5,545 bases of DNA from Halieaceae bacterium (GTDB taxonomy: Bacteria > Pseudomonadota > Gammaproteobacteria > Pseudomonadales > Halieaceae): positions 1-5,545 of the forward strand of contig QXYP01000120.1 in assembly GCA_009886815.1 (NCBI GenBank), in the 5' to 3' direction. Of the stretch, positions 1 through 5,355 are shown one piece after another. The translations under genes were made by a program, and so were the position numbers. Position 1 is the first letter of the stretch, and every line of letters begins with the position of its first letter. Below the pieces are notes generated by a model that was not told the DNA's origin, ran no database searches, and saw only the letters and a program-made list of their open reading frames with translations.

Positions 1-133
1 CCTCGGCAACTGATGTACCCGAATTACCAAATATAACCTGCTCTAGGCCAAAGCCAGCAAAAGACAGGATGATCAGGAAAATCATGACCCTGAAGCCAGT
101 GTTTTTAGTACCGGCGCGAATCGACTGCATCAT
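1..133 (-). CDS. ppiD: PpiD, membrane-anchored periplasmic chaperone (SurA N-terminal/parvulin family), N-terminal fragment
   Basis: Only the first 44 codons lie in the window; the gene runs off the left edge. The fragment starts MMQSIRAGTKNTGFRV and continues into a hydrophobic segment at about residues 16-36, followed by a polar GNSGTS stretch. This matches the PpiD plan of a short basic cytoplasmic N-terminus, one uncleaved membrane anchor and a large periplasmic chaperone/parvulin body. In the family PpiD helps newly exported proteins leave the Sec translocon; that function is inferred from family and position. Two ATG codons are in tandem (133-131 and 130-128). The first is preferred because the GGAAG ribosome-binding sequence at 147-143 is 9 nt from it and 12 nt from the second. 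Lying directly after hupB is the usual gammaproteobacterial arrangement and supports the name. The parvulin domain is outside the window and cannot be judged. Confidence 0.85.
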   Translation of the reverse strand, partial: MMQSIRAGTKNTGFRVMIFLIILSFAGFGLEQVIFGNSGTSVAE

Positions 134-162
134 TGTTTAGGGCTTCCAATTGTTGAGTGTGC

Positions 163-194
163 ACGCCAGACCAGAAACCTCTGATACCTGGCGT
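163..194 (-). other. Interrupted 13-bp hairpin in the ppiD leader
   Basis: Read on the minus strand, ACGCCAG (194-188) pairs with CTGGCGT (169-163), 7 bp. Inside it ATCAGA (185-180) pairs with TCTGGT (175-170), 6 bp including one G-T wobble, around a GGTT tetraloop. The two stems are separated only by a 2-nt bulge (187-186). No T-run follows, so it is not an intrinsic terminator. It lies 15 nt upstream of the ppiD ribosome-binding sequence and 29 nt upstream of the ATG, so it would sit in the 5' untranslated mRNA if transcription starts further up. The pairing is seen directly; any role in translation or mRNA stability is inference. Confidence 0.5.
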
Positions 195-207
195 TAGCGA
201 CAAGCCA

Positions 208-218
208 AGGTGCCACCT
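208..218. repeat. Short DNA palindrome in the hupB-ppiD spacer
   Basis: AGGTG and CACCT are perfect inverted arms separated by one base. The loop is too short for an RNA hairpin, so if it is functional it would act as a DNA dyad, for example an operator half-site pair. It does not match any operator I can name, and arms of 5 bp can occur by chance. Confidence 0.25.
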
Positions 219-281
219 AAGCATCTCATCTTGCTTGAATCGTAAACGAGCTACTTAAAACTTTCGACTCACCAGCCGCGC

Positions 282-287
282 ATTATA
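282..287 (-). promoter_or_regulatory. Possible -10 element for ppiD
   Basis: The minus strand reads TATAAT, a perfect sigma-70 -10 hexamer, directly after the hupB terminator and 149 nt upstream of the ppiD start. No convincing -35 hexamer lies 16-18 nt upstream; that position is the terminator stem (GCGCTT), and no extended -10 TGn motif is present. ppiD must have its own promoter if the terminator is efficient, and this is the best candidate hexamer, but the evidence is partial. Confidence 0.35.
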
Positions 288-289
288 TG

Positions 290-315
290 AAAAAAGGCGC
301 AATAAAGCGCCTTTT
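290..315 (-). terminator. Rho-independent terminator of hupB
   Basis: On the minus strand a 9-bp perfect stem (315-307 with 300-292, core GGCGC/GCGCC) encloses a 6-nt loop and is followed by a run of six T (295-290). It lies about 70 nt downstream of the hupB stop. The flanking A/T pairs are symmetrical, so it could also stop plus-strand transcription weakly, although no plus-strand gene is seen here. Confidence 0.9.
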
Positions 316-321
316 CGACCT

Positions 322-338
322 GCGAGATCACAGCTCGC
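322..338 (-). other. Small hairpin in the hupB 3' untranslated region
   Basis: GCGAG (322-326) and CTCGC (334-338) form a 5-bp stem with a 7-nt loop. A second very short stem, CCC/GGG around a tetranucleotide (352-361), lies closer to the stop codon. Neither has a T-run. Together they make the 67 nt between hupB and its terminator mildly structured; functional meaning is unknown and chance is plausible. Confidence 0.25.
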
Positions 339-382
339 CATGAGCATCATCCCCGAAAGGGCATCAGCACCACATTTATCTG

Positions 383-658
383 TTAGCTGTTAACAGCATC
401 CTTAAGCGCCTTGCCTGCCTTGAAGCCAGGAGCGTTCGAAGCTTTAATCTGGATGGTCTCACCACTGCGAGGGTTTCGACCTTCACGTGCAGCTCGATGC
501 TTCACAGAGAAGGTTCCAAAGCCTACTAAGGAAACGGTGTCTTGCTTTGTAAGAGCGCCAGTAATGGCATTGATGGCGGCATCTAGAGCTCGGCCAGCTG
601 AGGCCTTAGACAGATCGGCTTCTTCGGCAATAGCGTCTATTAGTTCATTTTTATTCAC
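383..658 (-). CDS. hupB: DNA-binding protein HU, beta-type (HupB)
   Basis: This 91-residue protein has the usual length of the DNABII family. It opens with the helical dimerisation region [17 protein letters not shown]. It carries the family signature at about residues 46-67, running from GFGTF through the basic HRAARE to GRNPRSGE. Pro63 sits at the tip of the DNA-binding arm, where it kinks DNA by intercalation, and the C-terminal helix is [14 protein letters not shown] binds DNA without strong sequence preference as a dimer and compacts and bends the nucleoid. Position after lon and before ppiD identifies the hupB paralogue rather than hupA or ihf. The start is a GTG at 658-656, chosen because the family N-terminus begins exactly there and a strong GAGAGGAA ribosome-binding sequence lies 5 nt upstream. 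The gene has its own sigma-70 promoter and terminators on both sides, so it is probably monocistronic. E. coli HU-beta is a known Lon substrate, an established link to its neighbour. Confidence 0.97.
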   Translation of the reverse strand: MNKNELIDAIAEEADLSKASAGRALDAAINAITGALTKQDTVSLVGFGTFSVKHRAAREGRNPRSGETIQIKASNAPGFKAGKALKDAVNS

Positions 659-671
659 GTGAGTTCCTCTC
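656..671 (-). promoter_or_regulatory. Ribosome-binding site and GTG start of hupB
   Basis: GAGAGGAA (671-664) is a strong Shine-Dalgarno match with a 5-nt spacer to the GTG at 658-656. There is no in-frame ATG at the family N-terminus, so this site decides the start. The strong site may offset the weaker GTG initiator in a gene expected to be highly expressed. Confidence 0.85.
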
Positions 672-691
672 GGCAGGTTTAATGCAGGATT

Positions 692-706
692 GGGCGGACA
701 GCCCGC
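692..706 (-). other. GC-rich mini-hairpin in the hupB leader
   Basis: The leader contains GGGC/GCCC arms around a 5-nt loop, with an alternative GCGG/CCGC pairing in the same 15 bases. It lies about 10-25 nt after the predicted transcription start and well upstream of the ribosome-binding site. The stem is only 4 bp, so an effect on mRNA stability is a weak inference. Confidence 0.25.
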
Positions 707-723
707 TTTGTTGTTAGGAGAAG

Positions 724-751
724 GTTATAACGACGCAATAGAAAGGGTCAA
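724..751 (-). promoter_or_regulatory. Sigma-70 promoter of hupB
   Basis: On the minus strand the -35 is TTGACC (751-746, 5 of 6 consensus bases) and the -10 is TATAAC (729-724, 5 of 6), separated by 16 nt. The predicted start is near 715-718, giving a leader of about 60 nt. It follows directly after the lon terminator, as expected for an independently transcribed hupB. Confidence 0.8.
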
Positions 752-774
752 TGAAAGTTACCGCTATTCGACTG

Positions 775-817
775 AAAAAAAGACCTAAAGCACAACAAAT
801 TAGTGTGCTGGAGGTCT
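775..817 (-). terminator. Rho-independent terminator of lon, overlapping the lon stop codon
   Basis: On the minus strand AGACCT (817-812) pairs with AGGTCT (786-781), and AGCACA (809-804) pairs with TGTGCT (794-789). The two 6-bp stems are stacked across a 2x2 mismatch, with a 9-nt loop (803-795) and a run of six T (780-775). The 5' arm is made of the last lon codons, and the TAA stop (802-800) lies in the loop. Confidence 0.92.
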
Positions 818-3211
818 GGTAGGCTCCGCTTGATCTTTATTGCCTGCTCCCATGACCGCATCTGCAAGATATTGCTCATCAGTGATCGGGTCTGGCACAC
901 GCTCTAAAGCAATCGCCAGAACCTCATCAATCCACTTAACGGGCTTTATCTCCAAGTTTTCAAGAATGTTGTCGGGAATTTCTTTCAGATCACGGGCATT
1001 CTCTTTGGGTATGACAACGGTCTTTATTCCCCCACGACGCGCCGCCAGCAGCTTCTCCTTAAGTCCACCAATGGGAAGGACTTCGCCACGAAGGGTAATC
1101 TCCCCTGTCATGGCAACTTCAGAACGTACTGGGATCTGAGTAGCAACGCTCACTAATGCGGTACACATGGCAATGCCCGCGCTTGGCCCATCTTTGGGCG
1201 TAGCGCCTTCCGGAACGTGAATATGCGTATCGTTGCGCTCGTGGTATGCCGCGGTAACACCAAGACTTTGTGAGCGAGAGCGAAAAACGGTTGTCGCTGC
1301 CTGAATAGATTCCTGCATCACATCACCTAAGGAGCCTGTTTTCACATGGCGCCCTTTCCCTGCGACGGCTGCTGCTTCGATAGTCAATAACTCACCGCCG
1401 ACCGAAGTCCAGGCCAGCCCCGTGACCTGACCCACCTTGCTTTCCTCCTCGGCAATACCAAAATTAAACTTCTGAACACCGAGCAGATCCGGCAACATTG
1501 CGGGCGTGACTTCAACTTCACCCTGGATCTCACCCGTAGCAAACTGTTTGACCATTTTACGGCAGATCTTGGCCACTTCACGCTCTAAACCTCTAACCCC
1601 CGCTTCTTTGGTGTAGTAACGAATAACGTCCAAAAGCGCTTCGGGTCCCAGCTTTAGCTCATCTTGCTTCAAACCGTTTTGCTTTATCTGCTTGGGTGCA
1701 AGATAGCGCTCACAGATATTCAGTTTTTCATCTTCCGTATAGCCCGGTATGCGAATCACTTCCATTCGATCCAACAACGGACCCGGGATATTCATGGTGT
1801 TTGAAGTGCACACAAACATGACGTCTGACAAATCGTAATCCACCTCCAAGTAATGATCATTGAAGGCGTGATTCTGCTCGGGATCGAGTACTTCAAGCAT
1901 TGCCGAGGCTGGATCACCTCGGTGGTCTGTCCCCATTTTGTCAATCTCATCGAGCAAGAAGAGCGGATTTCTCACGCCTGCTTTTGCCATTTTCTGCAAG
2001 AGCTTGCCGGGCATTGAGCCGATGTAAGTTCTGCGATGCCCCCGAATTTCAGCTTCGTCACGCACCCCGCCCAGCGCCATGCGAACAAACTTCCGGTTAG
2101 TGGCTCGCGCCAATGACTCTCCTAGCGATGTTTTACCTACGCCTGGTGGTCCCACGAGGCACAAGACAGGGCCTTTTATTTTGCGCACGCGTTTTTGCAC
2201 GGCAAGGTATTCAAGGATGCGATCTTTCACTTCTTCAAGCCCATAGTGATCTGCGTCGAGAATCGAGGCCGCGCGCTTCAAGTCGTGCTTAACCTTGCTG
2301 CGCTTCCGCCACGGTACGCTGACCATCCAATCGATATAACCTCTCAACACAGAGGCCTCTGCCGACATGGGCGACATCATTTTAAGTTTGTTTAATTCAG
2401 CTAATGCCTTATCTCGCGCTTCATCAGGCATTTTTGCATCGGCGATGCGTCCCTCAAGCTCATCCAGCTCATTAGGGGCATCATCAAGCTCTCCCAACTC
2501 CTTCTGAATGGCCTTCATCTGTTCGTTTAAATAATATTCGCGCTGACTTTTCTCCATTTGCTTTTTAACGCGACCACGAATCCGTTTCTCCACCTGAAAC
2601 AGATCCATTTCAGCATCCATCAAGCCCAGCAAATGATTCACACGGTCTTGCAGCGAGGATATTTCCAGTATGCGCTGCTTCTCCTCAAGGTCGACGCTCA
2701 TATGGGCTGCGATGGTGTCAGTGAGCCGGCCTGGGTCGTCAATTCCTGACAGTGAGGCCAACACCTCTGACGGTACCTTTTTACTCAGGCTGACATATTT
2801 TTCAAATTGCTCAACGACCGTTCGTATACATTCATCAATTTCATCTTCGGGCAGCGCGCTATTCTCGATTTGTCGAACATGGGCAATCGTATAGTCGCCC
2901 TCGTCATTCATTGACTCGATAGCAGCACGGTACTCCCCTTCGACCAGCACCTTGATGGTGCCATCAGGCAGTTTCAGCAGCTGTAAAATATTAGAAACGG
3001 TTCCGACTTGGTAAAGATCATCTACTGCAGGCATGTCATCAGACGCGTTGCGCTGGGCAACTAACAAGACCTGCTTGTCATTGGTCATGGCCTGCTCAAG
3101 GGCCTCAATAGACTTCTCGCGCCCAACAAAAAGTGGCAGCACCATGTGGGGATATACCACCACATCGCGCAGAGGCAGCAAAGGCAACTCAATAGCAACA
3201 GCGTCGTTCAT
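800..3211 (-). CDS. lon: ATP-dependent protease Lon (LonA type, La)
   Basis: Lon is a cytoplasmic homohexameric AAA+ serine protease that unfolds and degrades misfolded proteins and short-lived regulators. Domain order along the 803 residues is as follows. The LON substrate-recognition domain spans about 8-200, opening ELPLLPLRDVVVYPHMVLPL. A charged helical/coiled-coil region spans about 190-290. The AAA+ module has Walker A GPPGVGKT at 354-361 and Walker B ending D421-E422. The protease domain carries the Ser-Lys dyad at S677 (in PKDGPSAG) and K720 (in GLKEK), spaced by 43 residues as in E. coli S679/K722. All catalytic residues are intact. Length is about 20 residues above E. coli Lon (784), all in a poorly conserved, proline-rich C-terminal tail whose last codons also form the terminator. 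The ATG at 3211 has GGAG 6 nt upstream (3221-3218) and fits the family N-terminus. A sigma-32 promoter immediately upstream indicates heat-shock control. It follows clpX by 118 nt with no clear terminator between them. Confidence 0.98.
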   Translation of the reverse strand: MNDAVAIELPLLPLRDVVVYPHMVLPLFVGREKSIEALEQAMTNDKQVLLVAQRNASDDMPAVDDLYQVGTVSNILQLLKLPDGTIKVLVEGEYRAAIESMNDEGDYTIAHVRQIENSALPEDEIDECIRTVVEQFEKYVSLSKKVPSEVLASLSGIDDPGRLTDTIAAHMSVDLEEKQRILEISSLQDRVNHLLGLMDAEMDLFQVEKRIRGRVKKQMEKSQREYYLNEQMKAIQKELGELDDAPNELDELEGRIADAKMPDEARDKALAELNKLKMMSPMSAEASVLRGYIDWMVSVPWRKRSKVKHDLKRAASILDADHYGLEEVKDRILEYLAVQKRVRKIKGPVLCLVGPPGVGKTSLGESLARATNRKFVRMALGGVRDEAEIRGHRRTYIGSMPGKLLQKMAKAGVRNPLFLLDEIDKMGTDHRGDPASAMLEVLDPEQNHAFNDHYLEVDYDLSDVMFVCTSNTMNIPGPLLDRMEVIRIPGYTEDEKLNICERYLAPKQIKQNGLKQDELKLGPEALLDVIRYYTKEAGVRGLEREVAKICRKMVKQFATGEIQGEVEVTPAMLPDLLGVQKFNFGIAEEESKVGQVTGLAWTSVGGELLTIEAAAVAGKGRHVKTGSLGDVMQESIQAATTVFRSRSQSLGVTAAYHERNDTHIHVPEGATPKDGPSAGIAMCTALVSVATQIPVRSEVAMTGEITLRGEVLPIGGLKEKLLAARRGGIKTVVIPKENARDLKEIPDNILENLEIKPVKWIDEVLAIALERVPDPITDEQYLADAVMGAGNKDQAEPTRPPAH

Positions 3212-3237
3212 GGAATACTCCAGTGTCTATACCACTT

Positions 3238-3266
3238 ACATGGGGATAGTACGGTGTATTCTCAAG
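3238..3266 (-). promoter_or_regulatory. Sigma-32 (RpoH) heat-shock promoter of lon
   Basis: On the minus strand the -35 is CTTGAGA (3266-3260) and the -10 is CCCCATGT (3245-3238), with 14 nt between them. The known RpoH consensus is CTTGAAA, a spacer of roughly 11-16, then CCCCATNT. That gives 6 of 7 in the -35 and a full match in the -10. The -35 is also preceded by the C-rich run seen in many RpoH promoters. Predicted start is about 20-25 nt before the lon ATG. E. coli lon is an established RpoH target, so the call is supported by both motif and family knowledge. Confidence 0.88.
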
Positions 3267-3328
3267 GGGTGGATGACTTTCCTTTGAAAGTGTTACACGG
3301 CTGCAAGACTGAAAAACAAAGGGGTGGA
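3264..3328. repeat. 10-bp direct repeat in the clpX-lon spacer
   Basis: AAGGGGTGGA occurs at 3264-3273 and again at 3319-3328, 55 bp apart. The lon-proximal copy overlaps the sigma-32 -35 element; the other abuts the clpX stop codon. The second copy is followed by no CCCCAT-like -10, so it is not a second complete promoter. It could be a duplicated or decayed element, a protein-binding pair about five helical turns apart, or chance. Confidence 0.4.
3276..3291 (-). other. Small A/T-rich inverted repeat in the clpX-lon spacer
   Basis: ACTTTC (3276-3281) and GAAAGT (3286-3291) form a 6-bp stem with a 4-nt loop. No T-run follows on the minus strand, so it is at most a weak terminator or pause site after clpX. 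It lies just upstream of the lon heat-shock -35. Confidence 0.3.
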
Positions 3329-3329
3329 C

Positions 3330-4610
3330 TTAGTCTTCGGCTGCTGCTCGGGCCGTTTCAGTGTTCTCGTACACCAAAAGCGGTTCAGACTCTCCCTGTA
3401 TGACGCTTTCATCAACAACAATTTTGGCAACATTTTGCTGTGAGGGTACGTTGTACATAGATTCGAGTAGCACATTTTCCAGAATAGACCTTAGACCTCT
3501 AGCGCCTGTCTTACGATCCATTGCGCGCTCGGCAACGGCACGCAGCCCGTCCTCCCTAAAATCAATTTCAACACCTTCCATGTCGAACATTTTGGCGTAC
3601 TGCTTGGTTAGGGCGTTGCGGGGCTCGGTTAAAATTCGCACCAAGGCTTCAACGTCTAGTTCTTCCAAAGTGGCAATTACGGGTAATCGTCCCACAAACT
3701 CTGGTATTAGCCCGTATTGAACTAAGTCTTCAGGCTCCAGATCGGAGATCATTTCACCAAAACGACGGGTTTCGTCCTTGCTCTTAACTTCAGCAGTGAA
3801 ACCGATGCCGCCTTTTTCTGAGCGGTTGCGAATGATCTTGTCGAGGCCGGCAAAGGCGCCACCGCAAATAAACAAAATGTTACTGGTGTCGACTTGCAAA
3901 AATTCCTGCTGGGGATGCTTACGACCACCTTGAGGTGGCACCGAGGCCACTGTGCCCTCGATGAGTTTCAACAAGGCCTGCTGAACCCCTTCTCCAGACA
4001 CGTCTCGGGTGATTGACGGATTGTCTGACTTCCGTGAAATCTTATCGATCTCATCAATATAGACGATACCCATTTGAGCCCGCTCGACATCGTAATCACA
4101 TTTTTGCAGTAACTTTTGAATAATGTTTTCGACATCTTCGCCGACGTATCCGGCTTCCGTCAGTGTCGTTGCGTCAGCCACTGTAAAGGGCACGTCGAGC
4201 AATCTAGCGAGTGTTTCTGCAAGCAGGGTTTTACCCGAGCCTGTGGGCCCTACCAGCAAGATATTGGATTTACTGAGCTCTACGTCGTCCCCAGTGCGAG
4301 TATCGGGGGTATACCGTAGACGCTTGTAGTGATTGTAGACCGCTACCGCCAGCACGCGCTTGGCGCGCTGCTGACCTATCACGTATTGATCAAGGATCTC
4401 GTTTATCTCGAAGGGAATCGGCAATTTGTCTGAACTCGACTCGCTAGAGGCTTCTTGAACCTCCTCACGAATAATGTCGTTGCACAGATCGACGCATTCA
4501 TCGCAGATGAAGACCGACGGTCCCGCGATTAACTTTCTAACCTCATTCTGACTCTTTCCACAGAATGAGCAGTAAAGCAGCTTATCGCTGTCAGCACTGT
4601 CTTTTGCCAT
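3330..4610 (-). CDS. clpX: ClpX, ATP-binding specificity subunit of ClpXP protease
   Basis: ClpX is a hexameric AAA+ unfoldase that recognises tagged substrates, unfolds them and threads them into ClpP. The 426 residues match the usual family size (424 in E. coli). The N-terminal C4 zinc-binding domain shows Cys14, Cys17, Cys36 and Cys39. Walker A is GPTGSGKT at 121-128 and Walker B ends D186-E187. The pore-1 loop GYVGED is at 154-159, the RKH loop at 230-232, and the ClpP-docking IGF loop at 269-271. The arginine finger is R308 and the sensor-2 arginine R371 (in GARGLR). Every functional element is intact, so an active ClpXP with the adjacent ClpP is expected. The ATG at 4610 has AGGAAG 6 nt upstream (4622-4617). 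It lies 84 nt after clpP with no recognisable promoter of its own in the spacer, so co-transcription with clpP is likely. Confidence 0.98.
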   Translation of the reverse strand: MAKDSADSDKLLYCSFCGKSQNEVRKLIAGPSVFICDECVDLCNDIIREEVQEASSESSSDKLPIPFEINEILDQYVIGQQRAKRVLAVAVYNHYKRLRYTPDTRTGDDVELSKSNILLVGPTGSGKTLLAETLARLLDVPFTVADATTLTEAGYVGEDVENIIQKLLQKCDYDVERAQMGIVYIDEIDKISRKSDNPSITRDVSGEGVQQALLKLIEGTVASVPPQGGRKHPQQEFLQVDTSNILFICGGAFAGLDKIIRNRSEKGGIGFTAEVKSKDETRRFGEMISDLEPEDLVQYGLIPEFVGRLPVIATLEELDVEALVRILTEPRNALTKQYAKMFDMEGVEIDFREDGLRAVAERAMDRKTGARGLRSILENVLLESMYNVPSQQNVAKIVVDESVIQGESEPLLVYENTETARAAAED

Positions 4611-4627
4611 TACTCACTTCCTTAAGC

Positions 4628-4645
4628 GGAGACTAAACTATCTCC
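4628..4645 (-). other. Second small hairpin in the clpP-clpX spacer
   Basis: GGAGA (4628-4632) and TCTCC (4641-4645) form a 5-bp stem with an 8-nt loop, ending 5 nt upstream of the clpX ribosome-binding sequence. On the mRNA the GGAGA arm is itself purine-rich and Shine-Dalgarno-like, but it is too far from the clpX ATG to initiate there. Functional meaning is uncertain. Confidence 0.3.
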
Positions 4646-4649
4646 CTAG

Positions 4650-4680
4650 GCAAACGATGATGGGTTTGGGCCTCGTTTGC
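4650..4680 (-). other. 8-bp perfect intercistronic hairpin between clpP and clpX
   Basis: GCAAACGA (4650-4657) and TCGTTTGC (4673-4680) are perfect inverted arms around a 15-nt loop, beginning 15 nt after the clpP stop. No T-run follows on the minus strand, so it is not a standard intrinsic terminator. A competing weaker pairing, TTGGG (4666-4670) with CCCAA (4685-4689), would exclude the main stem. In an operon such a structure can mark mRNA processing or protect an upstream 3' end; that role is inference. Confidence 0.5.
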
Positions 4681-4694
4681 AATACCCAATTGCC

Positions 4695-5333
4695 TTAAGC
4701 GTCTTCTGCAACAACCTCTCGATTGTTCACCACATGATCCACCAAGCCGTACGCCTGGCTTTGATCTGCGTCCATAAATCGGTCTCGCTCAGTATCACGC
4801 TCAATAACTTCGAGCGGCTGCCCAGTGTGCTCTGCCATCAGTCGGTTGAGGCGCTCACGAATAATAAGAATTTCTTTTGCCTGAATGTCGATGTCGGTTG
4901 CCTGCCCCTGAGCGCCGCCAGAGGGCTGATGAATCATGGTTCTAGCATTCGGTAATATATAGCGTTTGCCAGCAGCGCCACCGCTAAGGAGAAAAGCCCC
5001 CATAGAGGCTGCTTGCCCCAAGCACATGGTGCTCACATCAGGCTTCACAAACTGCATCGTGTCGTAAATTGACAGTCCAGCCGTCACTGAACCCCCTGGA
5101 CTATTGATATAGAGATGAATGTCTTTGTCCGGGTTTTCTGATTCTAAAAATAGTAGCTGCGCGACAATAAGGTTTGCCATATTGTCCTCAACAGGACCCA
5201 CAGCAAAAATAACGCGCTCTTTCAATAAGCGAGAATAAATATCGAACGAGCGCTCGCCGCGAGACGTTTGCTCTATGACCATGGGGATCAGGCCAAGATT
5301 GTTGGTGTCCTGCGGGGGTCTGTCATGAATCAT
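4695..5333 (-). CDS. clpP: ClpP, serine peptidase subunit of ClpXP/ClpAP
   Basis: ClpP forms the 14-subunit barrel that degrades polypeptides delivered by ClpX or ClpA. The 212 residues match the family (207 in E. coli). The catalytic triad is complete: Ser110 in GQAASMGAF, His135 in MIHQPSGG and Asp184 in RDTERDRF. The oxyanion-region motif INSPGGSV is at 76-83. The conserved mature start [16 protein letters not shown] begins near residue 14, so about 13 residues of propeptide should be removed by self-cleavage. The residue before the expected cut is Leu13, whereas E. coli has Met there. The ATG at 5333 has GGAG 6 nt upstream (5343-5340). It follows tig by 22 nt, a spacing that implies one transcript. 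No sigma-32 promoter is visible in the part of tig available here, so any heat-shock control would have to come from further upstream. Confidence 0.98.
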   Translation of the reverse strand: MIHDRPPQDTNNLGLIPMVIEQTSRGERSFDIYSRLLKERVIFAVGPVEDNMANLIVAQLLFLESENPDKDIHLYINSPGGSVTAGLSIYDTMQFVKPDVSTMCLGQAASMGAFLLSGGAAGKRYILPNARTMIHQPSGGAQGQATDIDIQAKEILIIRERLNRLMAEHTGQPLEVIERDTERDRFMDADQSQAYGLVDHVVNNREVVAEDA

Positions 5334-5355
5334 AATTTACTCCAATGTAATGGTG

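Noticed and set aside
234..262. Possible CpxR-type GTAAA repeat near the ppiD promoter
   Set aside because: A GTAAA occurs, but the second half is TTAAA at the wrong spacing for GTAAA-N5-GTAAA.
134..281. Possible tRNA or small RNA gene in the hupB-ppiD spacer
   Set aside because: No cloverleaf arms, no CCA-end pattern and no terminator before the ppiD ribosome-binding site; only the leader hairpin and short palindrome are supported.
411..662. Plus-strand open frame opposite hupB
   Set aside because: It mirrors the hupB coding strand, has no homology pattern I recognise and no ribosome-binding site, and the minus-strand frame is an unmistakable HU protein.
1384..1581. 65-codon minus-strand open frame inside lon in another frame
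   Set aside because: It is fully contained in lon, which has intact protease and AAA+ motifs across this segment.
3361..3720. 119-codon plus-strand open frame opposite the 3' end of clpX
   Set aside because: It is serine/threonine/arginine-rich, typical of an antisense shadow of a conserved gene, and has no recognisable domain or promoter.
4620..4701. Direct repeat CCTTAAGCG at both ends of the clpP-clpX spacer (also a close copy in hupB near 399-407)
   Set aside because: Two of the three copies are coding sequence, the core is a simple CTTAAG palindrome, and no third element or mobile-element feature accompanies them.
4677..4955. 92-codon plus-strand open frame opposite clpP
   Set aside because: It is the complement of conserved ClpP codons, with no family signature or initiation signal.
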